A DNA stretch of 64,000 bases from Variovorax sp. OAS795 (GTDB taxonomy: Bacteria > Pseudomonadota > Gammaproteobacteria > Burkholderiales > Burkholderiaceae_C): contig NZ_JBEPOH010000001.1 of the NCBI RefSeq assembly GCF_040546685.1, positions 2,356,001 to 2,420,000 on the forward strand, in the 5' to 3' direction. A program made the translations under genes and the position numbers. The notes beneath the pieces were generated by a model. It was not told where the DNA came from and did not search any database. It worked only from the letters and a program-made list of their open reading frames with translations. This document shows, in pieces, positions 26,753-35,056 of this stretch (positions are counted from its first letter, which is position 1; each line of letters starts with the position of its first letter).

Positions 26753-27621
26753 ACGCGCTCCGAGGTTTTGGCACCGAACAGCCCGTGCGGCATGACCAGC
26801 AGAATGAAGACGATCAGCACGAAGGGCACCGCGTCCTTGTAGGCCGACGACACGTAGCCTGCCATCAGCGCCTCCAGCAGCCCGACGATGAGCCCGCCCA
26901 CTACCGCGCCGCCCGCACTGCCGAGGCCGCCGAGCGTGGCCGCGACGAAGCCCTTCATGCCCAGCATGAGTCCGATGTCGTAGACGGTGGTGGTGATCGG
27001 TGCGGCCACCACGCCGGCCACGGCGCCCAGCAGCGCCGAGAGGCCGAAGGATAGCTGCAGCACGCGCGATGTGGGGATACCCACCGCGCGCGCCGCCAGC
27101 GCGTTGGCGGCCACCGCCAGCATCGCCTTGCCAATCATGGTGAAGCGGAAGAACGCAAAGCACAGGGCGACCAGCACCGCCGCCGTGCCCAGCACCCACA
27201 GGCTCTGAGGCAGCACATAGGCGCCGAGAACGGAGAGCGACGCGTCGCCGCTGAAGGGCGGAAGCGTCTGCTGGTTCTTGCCAAGCACGATCTGCACCAC
27301 GCCCTGGATGAAGATCGAAGCACCGATGGTGATGATGATGAGCGACACCACGCTGGCCTCTCCGGCCGGCTTGATCGCCAGCCGGTAGAGCAGCAGGCCC
27401 GCCGCCACGGTGGCCAGCACGCCGCCCGCAATGGCCAGGCCGTACGGCAGGTTGGCACCCAGCATGGCGGCGGTGATCATCGCGCCGAGCATCAGGAAAT
27501 CGCCCTGGGCGAAGTTGATGACGCCGCTGGCGTTGTAGATCAGCGAGAAGCCCAGCGCGGCCAGCGCATAGATCGCGCCGGTGGTGAGCCCCGAGAAAAC
27601 GAATTGCATGAGGTCAGCCAC
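26749..27621 (-). CDS. ABC transporter permease (LivH type), mandelate operon
   Basis: 290 residues, about eight membrane helices. LIYNASGVINFAQGDFLMLG at the N-terminus and the AVAANALAARAVGIPTSRV coupling loop identify LivH. It overlaps the mandelate dehydrogenase gene by eight bases, so the enzyme and permease are coupled. This is unusually tight linkage of a catabolic enzyme with an importer and supports mandelate-type cargo. Confidence 0.94.
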   Translation of the reverse strand: MADLMQFVFSGLTTGAIYALAALGFSLIYNASGVINFAQGDFLMLGAMITAAMLGANLPYGLAIAGGVLATVAAGLLLYRLAIKPAGEASVVSLIIITIGASIFIQGVVQIVLGKNQQTLPPFSGDASLSVLGAYVLPQSLWVLGTAAVLVALCFAFFRFTMIGKAMLAVAANALAARAVGIPTSRVLQLSFGLSALLGAVAGVVAAPITTTVYDIGLMLGMKGFVAATLGGLGSAGGAVVGGLIVGLLEALMAGYVSSAYKDAVPFVLIVFILLVMPHGLFGAKTSERV

Positions 27622-28789
27622 GGCGGTCTCCGGCTTGGGGGTTGGCGAGCAGGTGCTGCGCTGAGATGTCGGCCACGCGGTCGGCTCCGATCAGGATCAT
27701 GGTGCGGGCGATCTCCTCGGACAGCGCGGCCAGCACGCTGCGCGCGCCGGCCTCGCCCTCCGTGGCCATGCCCCAGGCAGCGGGGCGGCCGACGAAGGCG
27801 GCAGTAGCGCCGGCGGCCAGCGCCTTGACCACGTCGCTGCCGCGGCGGAAACCGCCATCCACGAACACGGGAATGCGCTGCGCCACCGCATCGACCATGC
27901 GCGGCAGCACAGAGATGGTGGAGGGCGCTGCATCGAGCTGACGGCCGCCATGGTTCGACACCACGATGGCGTCCGCACCGTGCGCGATGGCGCGTTCGGC
28001 ATCGTGCGGATGGAGCAGTCCCTTGATGACCAGCGGCCCGTCCCACAGCCGGCGCAGCCAGGCCAGGTGCTCCCACACCAGCGTGCGGTCCATGGTGCGC
28101 GACAGCAGCGCGGCCTGCACCTTCGGCGAGGTGGCGCCATCGTCCGATTCCGTGAGGTTGACGAAGGAGGGCGAACGGCCCTGCATCGCCATGGCCAGAG
28201 ACCAGGACGGATGCAGTGCGAGGTCAAGCAGCGTCGAGAGCGTGAAGCGAAAGGGCAGCTTGAAACCGTTGCGCACGTCGCGCTCGCGCAGGCCGCTGAC
28301 AGTGGCGTCCACCGTCAGCACCAGCGCACCATAGCCCGCGTGGCGCGCGCGCCGCACCAGCTGTTCGGCGATCGTCCGGTCGCCCATGACGTACAGCTGC
28401 ATCCACTGCACGGCATCGGGATTGCGCGCAAGCGCGGCTTCGCGCACCGCCTCGAGCCGGTCGTTGGAGGGCGTGGGCAGCACATGCGGCACGCCGACAG
28501 AAGCCGCGGCGCAGGCCAGCAGCGTGTCGCCGTGCGGCCGCACCAGCCCCGAGAAGCCGATCGGCGCCACACCCGTCGGCGCGGACCAACGCCGGCCGAA
28601 CACCGTGATGTCGGTGTCGGCATGGCGCGTGTCGCGCAGGGCGGTGGGCAACAGGTGCAGGCCGGCCAGGTCCATGGTGTTGCGCCGCAGGCAGTCTTCG
28701 TTCTCGGCGCCGCCGTCGACGTAGTCGAAGACGAAGCGCGGCAGCCGCCGGCGCGCGTGGCGACGGTGGTCGTTTGCATTGAGCTTCAT
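27614..28789 (-). CDS. mdlB: (S)-mandelate dehydrogenase-like FMN enzyme
   Basis: 391 residues, the same length class as Pseudomonas putida MdlB (393). It is an FMN-dependent alpha-hydroxyacid dehydrogenase oxidising (S)-mandelate to phenylglyoxylate. The N-terminus RLPRFVFDYVDGGAENE, the active-site base His in SNHGGRQLD, the FMN-phosphate site FVDGGFRRGSDVVKALAAGA and the Arg of LRERDVRNGFKLP are all present. The mid-region LTESDDGATSP to WLRRLWDG corresponds to the membrane-binding loop segment of MdlB. AAAAGGACA precedes ATG 28789. Lactate or glycolate oxidase is the alternative, but the adjacent mandelate racemase argues for mandelate. Confidence 0.9.
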   Translation of the reverse strand: MKLNANDHRRHARRRLPRFVFDYVDGGAENEDCLRRNTMDLAGLHLLPTALRDTRHADTDITVFGRRWSAPTGVAPIGFSGLVRPHGDTLLACAAASVGVPHVLPTPSNDRLEAVREAALARNPDAVQWMQLYVMGDRTIAEQLVRRARHAGYGALVLTVDATVSGLRERDVRNGFKLPFRFTLSTLLDLALHPSWSLAMAMQGRSPSFVNLTESDDGATSPKVQAALLSRTMDRTLVWEHLAWLRRLWDGPLVIKGLLHPHDAERAIAHGADAIVVSNHGGRQLDAAPSTISVLPRMVDAVAQRIPVFVDGGFRRGSDVVKALAAGATAAFVGRPAAWGMATEGEAGARSVLAALSEEIARTMILIGADRVADISAQHLLANPQAGDRRG

Positions 28790-28819
28790 GCGTGTCCTTT
28801 TCTGCAGGGTCGCACGGCC

Positions 28820-29995
28820 TCAGCGCACTTCCTTGAACGCGCCTCCCTGCACCTCGACCATGCGGAACGCCGACACGTCGAGGCCCATGTGGTCGGCGGC
28901 CGACATGGTGTAAATGCCGCTCACGCCGACGAAGCCTTTGGTGGCCTCGATCGCGTCGCGCAGCTTCTGCTTGTCGGTGCCGCCCGCGCGCTGGATCGCG
29001 TCGACCAGCAGGAAGAGCGCGTCATGCGCGTAGCCGCCGAAGGTGGACACGTCCATCCTGGCCTGCGATTCGAATTCCTTCGCATAGGACACGCTGACCT
29101 TCTTCTGCGTGTCGCCATGGGGCAGCGCCTGCGCGATCAGCAAGGCGGGCGAGGGCATGCGGATGCCGTCGGACGACTTGCCCGCGATGCGGATGAACTC
29201 CGTCGAGGCCTGGCCATGCGTGGTGTACAGCGGCTGCTTCATGGCCAGCTGCTGGTAGTTGCGCGCGATGATGGCCGGCGCCTGGCCCGTGCCGAACACG
29301 AGGATCGCCTGCGCGGGCGAGGACTTGATGCGCGTGAGCTGCGGCGTGATGTCGGTGTCCTTCTCGCCGTAGGTCTGGTCTTCGGCCACCTTCATGCCGA
29401 GCGTGCCGGCGAGCTTGAGCGTCTCGGTGCGGCCGGACTTGCCGAAGCCGCCGGTGTCGGACAGCAGGGCGAACTGCGTGAAGCCACGGCGCTTCATTTC
29501 GCCGAGCACTTTCTCGGCCGCCATGCGGTCGGAGTGAGGCATCTTGAAGACGTAGGACTTCACCGGCTCGACGATGACCGAGGCTGCGGCGAGCGAGATC
29601 ATCGGTACCTTCGCCGCTTCCGCCTGCGGCACCATCGCCATGGTGGAGCCCGTGGTCGAGGCGCCGACGATGACGTCGACCTCGTCCTGCATGATGAGCC
29701 GGCGCGTGAAGGCGTTGGCCTTGTTGGCGTCGCTGGCGTCGTCGTACAGCACCAGCTCCAGCTTGCGGCCGAGCACGCCGCCGGCAGCATTGATCTTCTG
29801 CACGTACATTGCGAGCGTCTTCTGCTGCGGGTCGCCGAGGAACGAGGCCGGGCCGGTGGCGGAGACCACCGCGCCGATCTTGATGGGATCGGCCGCGTGC
29901 ACGGCGGCAGCCAGTGGCAGCAGCGCGGCGCCGGCCAGCAGGGAAGCGGCGGCGCGGCGGCCGATGCGAAGGTGGGGGAACTTGGCGATTTTCAT
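28820..29995 (-). CDS. ABC transporter periplasmic receptor (aromatic acid/branched-chain type), mandelate operon
   Basis: 391 residues from ATG 29995 with a strong AGGAGAC site. An arginine-containing signal (LRIGRRAAASLLAGAALLPL, then AVHAAD) is followed by PIKIGAVVSATGPASFLGDP, the type-I periplasmic-binding fold. This branch includes receptors for benzoate, 4-hydroxybenzoate and other aromatic acids. The conserved ASTTGSTMAMVPQAE and LSDTGGFGKSGRTE segments line the ligand cleft. It lies between the IorB-like and mandelate dehydrogenase genes and supplies the importer of the operon. Confidence 0.93.
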   Translation of the reverse strand: MKIAKFPHLRIGRRAAASLLAGAALLPLAAAVHAADPIKIGAVVSATGPASFLGDPQQKTLAMYVQKINAAGGVLGRKLELVLYDDASDANKANAFTRRLIMQDEVDVIVGASTTGSTMAMVPQAEAAKVPMISLAAASVIVEPVKSYVFKMPHSDRMAAEKVLGEMKRRGFTQFALLSDTGGFGKSGRTETLKLAGTLGMKVAEDQTYGEKDTDITPQLTRIKSSPAQAILVFGTGQAPAIIARNYQQLAMKQPLYTTHGQASTEFIRIAGKSSDGIRMPSPALLIAQALPHGDTQKKVSVSYAKEFESQARMDVSTFGGYAHDALFLLVDAIQRAGGTDKQKLRDAIEATKGFVGVSGIYTMSAADHMGLDVSAFRMVEVQGGAFKEVR

Positions 29996-30032
29996 TTTTT
30001 GTCTCCTGATGGTTCTGCGTGAGGGAATCTTT

Positions 30033-31589
30033 TCAGCGCGCCGGTCTTCGCCGCACGATGTGGATGGGGTGGGCGCGCGCCTCCGGCGCCGGCAGGCCGA
30101 GTGCGCGCGCCAGCGTACGGCCCTCGGGGTCGGCCAGTGCGGCTTCGCGGGCCGAACGCACGCGGTCGGCGGCCTGTTCGAGCGAACCGGCATCGTGCGC
30201 GGCCGAGGCCATCGTGGCCTGCATGTCGTCGAGCACGGCAACAAGGTTGCGGTGGCCGCGCTCGCTGGTCTCTCCGTAGCCCTTGACGAGGTTGCCGCAC
30301 AGCGCCAGCTCGAAGGCCAGCCGCGGGCTGAGCGCGAGCGCGCGCCGCACGGCCTCGAGCCAGCGTTCGATCATGGCCTGCTCGAAGGCGTAGCGCGAAG
30401 TGCGCCGGCGCAGCGGCCGCAGGGAACGCAGCGCGCACAACATGGCGAAGCCGCGCACGGTGTCGGTGCGCATGTGCAGGCCGATGCTCAGCTTGTGGGA
30501 CTTGTGTGCGAGGCGTGCGCGCAGCCAGTCGGCGGCGCGTGTGGGCAGCAGCGAACAGATCTCGTCGAGCCCGGGCTTGAGGTATTCGGTCAGCCGCAGC
30601 GGCTCGCCTTCGCGCGCGCCGACTTCCTTCCGCACCCGCTGCAGCCGGTCGCCGCGGGTCTTGAGGTCGGCAACGCGGATCACGTCCTCGTAGCTCATCC
30701 ACAGTGCGAGGTAGCGCGCGGTTTCGCGCGTCACGGGGAAGTCGCCGCCGTGGGCGCGCTCGGATTCACACACGGCCTGGACGCGATGCAGGTAGAGATC
30801 GGCGTAGCGTCCATCCTGGTAGTCGGTGACCTGCCGCAGGCCATGGTTCACCAACTTGCGCAACGGCTCGGGCATCGCCTGGGCGCGCGGATGGAGCGCA
30901 GAGGCTGCGACCGTGCCTTGTTCGGCAGACGCTGCACTCGCTGTGCCCGTCACATGGTCGTAGCCCGCAGCAAACCCCTTGAGGCTCGCTTCCACGGCCT
31001 TGCCCGATTCGCGGATCGCCTGCTCGCAGGCTTCGCGCGAGAAGGGCAGGGCACCGCTGCCGGCCATCGCGCCGAACATCACGGTGTTGATCACCGTTCC
31101 GTTGCGCCAGGCCAGCGCGCGCATGTCGAACAGGAAAGTGCGCTGCGCGAGGCGCTGCGCCGCCTCGGTCACGCGCTGGCCGTCGTAGCGGCCGTCGCCC
31201 ATCGCCGACTTCTCCGACACCGCGTACTCGCGGTGCAGCGACGCCACCAGCGTGGTGCGCTGCGGATGCACGAAGCCTCCCTGCAGCACACGCCCGGCCT
31301 CCACGAGCTCGGAGGCCGCGACGATGTCCACGTCGCCCGGGTTCGGCGTGAGCGAGAACACCGGCCGCGCGCCGCCGAGCTGCGCGCTCGGCACGGGGTA
31401 GATCTCGATGTAGTAGTTGGTCGCGCCGGTGCGCTGCGCGACGCCAGGAACCGAGGTGCTCTGCACCAGGAAGTCGTGCGCCGTGGCGGCCGAGATCAAC
31501 CAGTCGGCCAGCACGCCGCCGCCCTCGCCGCCCATGGCGGCCACCAGCACGGTCACGATGCGCGGGGTGGGTTTGCGCGCGGTGTTCAT
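30033..31589 (-). CDS. Indolepyruvate/2-oxoacid:ferredoxin oxidoreductase beta-subunit-like (IorB + DUF6537-type)
   Basis: 518 residues from ATG 31589, overlapping the IorA stop (ATGA). Residues 1-200 form the gamma-type catalytic domain of 2-oxoacid oxidoreductases: VLVAAMGGEGGGVLADWLIS, SVPGVAQRTGATNYYIEIYP, and DIVAASELVEAGRVLQGGFV. The remainder is the helical extension typical of proteobacterial IorB proteins (YEDVIRVADLKTRGDR, then KLSIGLHMRTDTVRGFA). With IorA it would oxidatively decarboxylate an aryl 2-oxoacid to its CoA thioester. Next to the mandelate genes the likely substrate is phenylglyoxylate, giving benzoyl-CoA (inference). Confidence 0.9.
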   Translation of the reverse strand: MNTARKPTPRIVTVLVAAMGGEGGGVLADWLISAATAHDFLVQSTSVPGVAQRTGATNYYIEIYPVPSAQLGGARPVFSLTPNPGDVDIVAASELVEAGRVLQGGFVHPQRTTLVASLHREYAVSEKSAMGDGRYDGQRVTEAAQRLAQRTFLFDMRALAWRNGTVINTVMFGAMAGSGALPFSREACEQAIRESGKAVEASLKGFAAGYDHVTGTASAASAEQGTVAASALHPRAQAMPEPLRKLVNHGLRQVTDYQDGRYADLYLHRVQAVCESERAHGGDFPVTRETARYLALWMSYEDVIRVADLKTRGDRLQRVRKEVGAREGEPLRLTEYLKPGLDEICSLLPTRAADWLRARLAHKSHKLSIGLHMRTDTVRGFAMLCALRSLRPLRRRTSRYAFEQAMIERWLEAVRRALALSPRLAFELALCGNLVKGYGETSERGHRNLVAVLDDMQATMASAAHDAGSLEQAADRVRSAREAALADPEGRTLARALGLPAPEARAHPIHIVRRRPAR

Positions 31590-33748
31590 GCGGCGAGCGC
31601 CTCCGCGCGGTCGCGCGCCTTGCCGGCCATCAGGCCGATGACGCCGCCACGCAGCCGATGCAGCAGGCGCTCCCAGGTGCCGGCGTTCTGCACGATCTCC
31701 GCCTTGTAGAAAGAGGGGCACAGAATGGCGGCATGCGCGTTCTCGCCGCACAGGCCGCAGCCCACGCAGCCCTGGTTCACGGTGGCCACCGGGTCGGTGC
31801 GCAGCGCGCTCGGGTTGGGCTTGACGGTGAGCGAGGGGCAGCCCGACAGGCGGATGCAGGAGTGGTCGCCGGTGCACACGTCGTCGTCGATGCCGAAGCG
31901 CGTGCGCACCACGCGCTCGCCGCGCTTGAGCTTGGCGGCATTGACCGGCTTGATGCGGCGCTGGCGCTCGAGCTGGCATTCGCCGTCGGCAATGATCACC
32001 TTCAGGCCGCCTTGCTCGGTGGTCATGGCCTCCTGCAGCGTGTCGCGCATCTCGGCGACGTTGTAGCTCGTGACCTTGCGCACCCACGCGACGCCGACGC
32101 CCTTGAGCGCGGCTTCGATATCGAGCGTGAGCGGCCGTGCCGCCGGCTGCGTGGGAGAAGAAGGAATGGCCTGCGTGCCGGTGGCCGAGGTGTAGCCGTT
32201 CTTCAGGATCACCAGCACCGAGTCCTGCCCGTTGTAGACCGCATTCACCACGCCGCTGGTGAAGCCGTTGTGCCAGAAGCCGCCGTCGCCCATGATGCTG
32301 ACGACCCGGTTGCCCATGAGCGGGCCCACGCCCGAGGAACTGGCCAGCCCCAGCCCGTAGCCGAGCACCGTGCTGCCGGTGTTGAAGGGCGGCAGCGTCC
32401 CGAAGGTGTGGCAGCCGATGTCGGCGCTCACGTGGACCGCGCCGAGCTCCTTCTGCATCAGCTTGATGGCGGCGAACACCGGACGCTCGGGGCAGCCGAT
32501 GCAGAAACCCGGCGGCCGGTTCGGCACCGGCACGCCCAGCGCCTGCACCGCCTGCGGCTTGAGCGTGGCCAGCGGCGCGGCGGCGTCGCCGACCTGTGCC
32601 ACGCCGTCGTCGCCCAGTGCCTGCGGCTGCGCCTGCTGAACGAACTCGGAAATGCAGCGCACCAGCACTTCGCCGGTGTATTCGCCGGCCATCGGGAAGA
32701 TGTCCTTGCCGTGCAGGCGCGTGTCGCAGCCGGCCTTGCGCAGGATGGCATGCAGCGCGTCTTCCATATAGTTGGGCTGGCCTTCCTCGACCATCAGCAC
32801 CGCGCGCTTGCCGGCGCAGAAGTCCACCAGCTCGTCGGGCACCATCGGGTAGACCACGTTGAGCACCTGCAGCGGAATGCGGCTGTGGCCGAAGGCGTCG
32901 GCCAGGCCGAGCTGCTGCAGCGCGCGGATGGTGCCGTTGTAGAGGCCGCCGGGCAGGATCAGGCCGATGTCGCCGCAGTCACCGTCGAAGCGCTCGTTGA
33001 GGCGCTCGCGGCGGATGAAGTCGAGCGCAGCTGGCCAGCGCGAGTCCACCTTCATGCGCTCTTGCGCATAGATCGACGGAGGCAGGTTGATGTTCGCGAA
33101 GTCGAAGTGCGGCTTCTCGATGAGGTCGCGCGTGGAGATGGCCGGTGCGCGATTGTCCTTGCACACGAAGCTTCCGTGCACGTGGCAGGCGCGGATGCGG
33201 AGCTGAAGCATTACCGGCGTCTGGCTTGCTTCGGAGAGCTCGAAGCTGCGTTCGACGGCATCGACGATGGATGTCAGGTTGGGCCGCGGGTCCATCAGCC
33301 ACATCTGCGACTTCATCGCGAAGGCGTGCGTGCGCTCCTGGATGATGCTGGAGCCCTCGCCGTAGTCCTCGCCCAGGATCACGAGTGCGCCGCCCTTCAC
33401 GCCGGCAGAGGCGAGGTTGGAGAGCGCGTCCGAGGCGACGTTGGTGCCCACGGTGGACTTCCACGTCACCGCGCCGCGCACCGGGTAGTTGATGGAGGCG
33501 CCGAGCATCGCGGCCGCGCCGGCCTCGGAGGCGCTGTTCTCGAAGTAGATGCCGAGCTCGTCGAGCAGCCCGCGCGCATCGCCGAGCACGTCGATCAGGT
33601 GCGACACCGGCGCGCCTTGGTATCCGCCGATGTAGCTCACGCCCGACTGCAGCAGCGCCTTGGTGACGGCGAGGATGCCCTCGCCATGAAATAACTCGTC
33701 GGCGCCCAGCGAGAGGCGTTTGATTTCTTCGGCGAAAGATCGCTCCAT
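31586..33748 (-). CDS. Indolepyruvate/2-oxoacid:ferredoxin oxidoreductase alpha-subunit-like (IorA type, TPP and 4Fe-4S)
   Basis: 720 residues. The N-terminal pyrimidine/transketolase-like part has SYIGGYQGAPVSHLIDVLGD and NSASEAGAAAMLGASINYPV. The TPP domain has GFCIGCPERP, HTFGTLPPF and the diphosphate motif GDGGFWHNG...N. The C-terminus carries two [4Fe-4S] motifs: CTGDHSCIRLSGCPSL, and GCVGCGLCGENAHAAILCPS. The length equals fused IorA proteins. It is the first gene of the leftward mandelate operon and should, with IorB, convert an aryl 2-oxoacid plus CoA to acyl-CoA, CO2 and reduced ferredoxin. In this locus it replaces benzoylformate decarboxylase (inference). Confidence 0.92.
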   Translation of the reverse strand: MERSFAEEIKRLSLGADELFHGEGILAVTKALLQSGVSYIGGYQGAPVSHLIDVLGDARGLLDELGIYFENSASEAGAAAMLGASINYPVRGAVTWKSTVGTNVASDALSNLASAGVKGGALVILGEDYGEGSSIIQERTHAFAMKSQMWLMDPRPNLTSIVDAVERSFELSEASQTPVMLQLRIRACHVHGSFVCKDNRAPAISTRDLIEKPHFDFANINLPPSIYAQERMKVDSRWPAALDFIRRERLNERFDGDCGDIGLILPGGLYNGTIRALQQLGLADAFGHSRIPLQVLNVVYPMVPDELVDFCAGKRAVLMVEEGQPNYMEDALHAILRKAGCDTRLHGKDIFPMAGEYTGEVLVRCISEFVQQAQPQALGDDGVAQVGDAAAPLATLKPQAVQALGVPVPNRPPGFCIGCPERPVFAAIKLMQKELGAVHVSADIGCHTFGTLPPFNTGSTVLGYGLGLASSSGVGPLMGNRVVSIMGDGGFWHNGFTSGVVNAVYNGQDSVLVILKNGYTSATGTQAIPSSPTQPAARPLTLDIEAALKGVGVAWVRKVTSYNVAEMRDTLQEAMTTEQGGLKVIIADGECQLERQRRIKPVNAAKLKRGERVVRTRFGIDDDVCTGDHSCIRLSGCPSLTVKPNPSALRTDPVATVNQGCVGCGLCGENAHAAILCPSFYKAEIVQNAGTWERLLHRLRGGVIGLMAGKARDRAEALAA

Positions 33749-34027
33749 GGCTTTGTGTCTCCGGCCGGCAGCCTCGAGGCGTCGGCTATTTTTCGTAAGG
33801 CCCGCCGTTCGGTGGCGATGGCGGGTCGATCAAGTGGGAGGACTTTAGGAGCGGAGTGGCAGAGAGCCAATCGATGTGACTTGCGTTACACATAGATTAA
33901 ATTGATGGATGGCGGGGGTCTCCCCCTGCCGACGGTATCGACTAGCTCGATCCGTAACAACAGCGGCATGGATAGGGGAAGACGCAGCGTCGCTCTTAGA
34001 GTCCCGTCCCACATTCCCTACCGAAAG
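33749..34027. promoter_or_regulatory. Divergent promoter region between the IorA-like and nitrilase genes
   Basis: This 279-bp gap drives the mandelate operon leftward and the nitrilase rightward. It contains an interrupted dyad: ATGTG at 33874-33878 and CACAT at 33889-33893, 10 bases apart. The AT-rich TAGATTAAATT that follows could serve as a -10 region for the rightward gene. The dyad has LysR-box proportions (T-N11-A). The nitrilase frame remains open upstream to 33902, but those codons show no homology. Assignment is by symmetry and position only. Confidence 0.4.
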
Positions 34028-35050
34028 ATGCCGTCGATGACTTCTTCCTCGAAGACTCAGTACAAAGTGGCGGCCGTCCAGGCTGCACCCGCATTTCTAG
34101 ACCTCAACAAAGGTGTCAACAAGGCCATCGACTACATCCGCCAGGCGGCGGAAGGCGGCGCTTCTCTCGTTGCCTTCCCGGAGGTCTGGCTACCTGGCTA
34201 TCCGTGGTGGATCTGGCTCGACTCGCCGGCCTGGGGCATGCAGTTTGTGCAGCGCTACTATGAGAACGCGCTCGTCATTGGCAGCTCCCAGTGGGACCGG
34301 CTGCGGGCTGCGGCTGCTCAGTACAAGATTCACGTGGTGCTCGGCTTCAGCGAACGCTCGGGCGGCACGCTCTACCTGGCGCAAGCGATCATCGACGACC
34401 TTGGCGAGGTGGTCGCCACCCGACGCAAGCTCAAGCCCACGCACGCAGAGCGGACCGTTTTCGGCGAGGGTGACGGCAGCCACTTGGCAGTGCACGACAC
34501 GGCGCTAGGGCGCGTCGGCGCGCTCTGCTGCGCTGAGCACATCCAGCCGTTGACCAAGTACGCCATGTACTCGCAGAACGAGCAGCTCCATGTGGCCGCC
34601 TGGCCCAGCTTCTCGGTTTACCGGGGCGCAGCGTTCCAGCTCAGCGCCGAAGCCAACAACGCGGCAAGCCAGATCTATGCGCTAGAGGGCCAATGTTACG
34701 TGCTTGCGCCTTGCGCGACCGTCTCCAAGTCGATGATTGAGATGCTTGTCGATTCGCCCCAGAAGCGCGAACTTCTGCTCGAAGGAGGCGGATTCGCGAT
34801 GATTTACGGACCCGACGCAAGGCCGCTTTGCAAGCCCCTGCCGGAAACCGAGGAAGGTCTGCTGTATGCAGACATCGACTTGGGTTCCATCGGCGTCGCC
34901 AAGGCCGCTTACGACCCGACAGGTCACTACTCGCGACCAGACGTGCTGCGCCTGCTGTTCAACAAGAAGCCGAGTTCTCGTGTACAGGCGTTCGACCCCG
35001 AGTACACGGAGTTGAAATCCGCTCAGCCCGAGGCGAACGGCGAGAAATGA
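34028..35050 (+). CDS. Arylacetonitrilase (mandelonitrile-type nitrilase)
   Basis: 340 residues of the carbon-nitrogen hydrolase superfamily. Catalytic Glu52 is in AFPEVWLPGYPWW, Lys134 in RRKLKPTHAERTVFGEGDG, and Cys168 in GALCCAEHIQPL. The WWIWLDSP, AMYSQNEQLHVAAWPSFSVY and HYSRPDVLRLLFN segments mark bacterial arylacetonitrilases. The residue after the nucleophile is Ala169, where most members have Trp. To my knowledge an Ala here is also found in the Pseudomonas fluorescens EBC191 enzyme, which releases much mandelamide alongside mandelate. Start ATG 34028 or 34037; upstream codons look non-coding. Divergent from the mandelate operon, it would feed mandelate into it. Confidence 0.93.
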   Translation: MPSMTSSSKTQYKVAAVQAAPAFLDLNKGVNKAIDYIRQAAEGGASLVAFPEVWLPGYPWWIWLDSPAWGMQFVQRYYENALVIGSSQWDRLRAAAAQYKIHVVLGFSERSGGTLYLAQAIIDDLGEVVATRRKLKPTHAERTVFGEGDGSHLAVHDTALGRVGALCCAEHIQPLTKYAMYSQNEQLHVAAWPSFSVYRGAAFQLSAEANNAASQIYALEGQCYVLAPCATVSKSMIEMLVDSPQKRELLLEGGGFAMIYGPDARPLCKPLPETEEGLLYADIDLGSIGVAKAAYDPTGHYSRPDVLRLLFNKKPSSRVQAFDPEYTELKSAQPEANGEK

Positions 35051-35056
35051 TCGGTC

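Noticed and set aside
27950..33694. Very long plus-strand frames (690, 711 and 678 residues) opposite the iorA/iorB, receptor and mandelate dehydrogenase genes
   Set aside because: No recognisable motifs and compositional bias typical of antisense frames in GC-rich DNA.
15249..35050. Benzoylformate decarboxylase or benzaldehyde dehydrogenase within the mandelate island
   Set aside because: I looked for TPP decarboxylase and aldehyde dehydrogenase motifs; the only TPP protein is IorA-like and the only aldehyde dehydrogenase is at 2.5 kb, outside the island.
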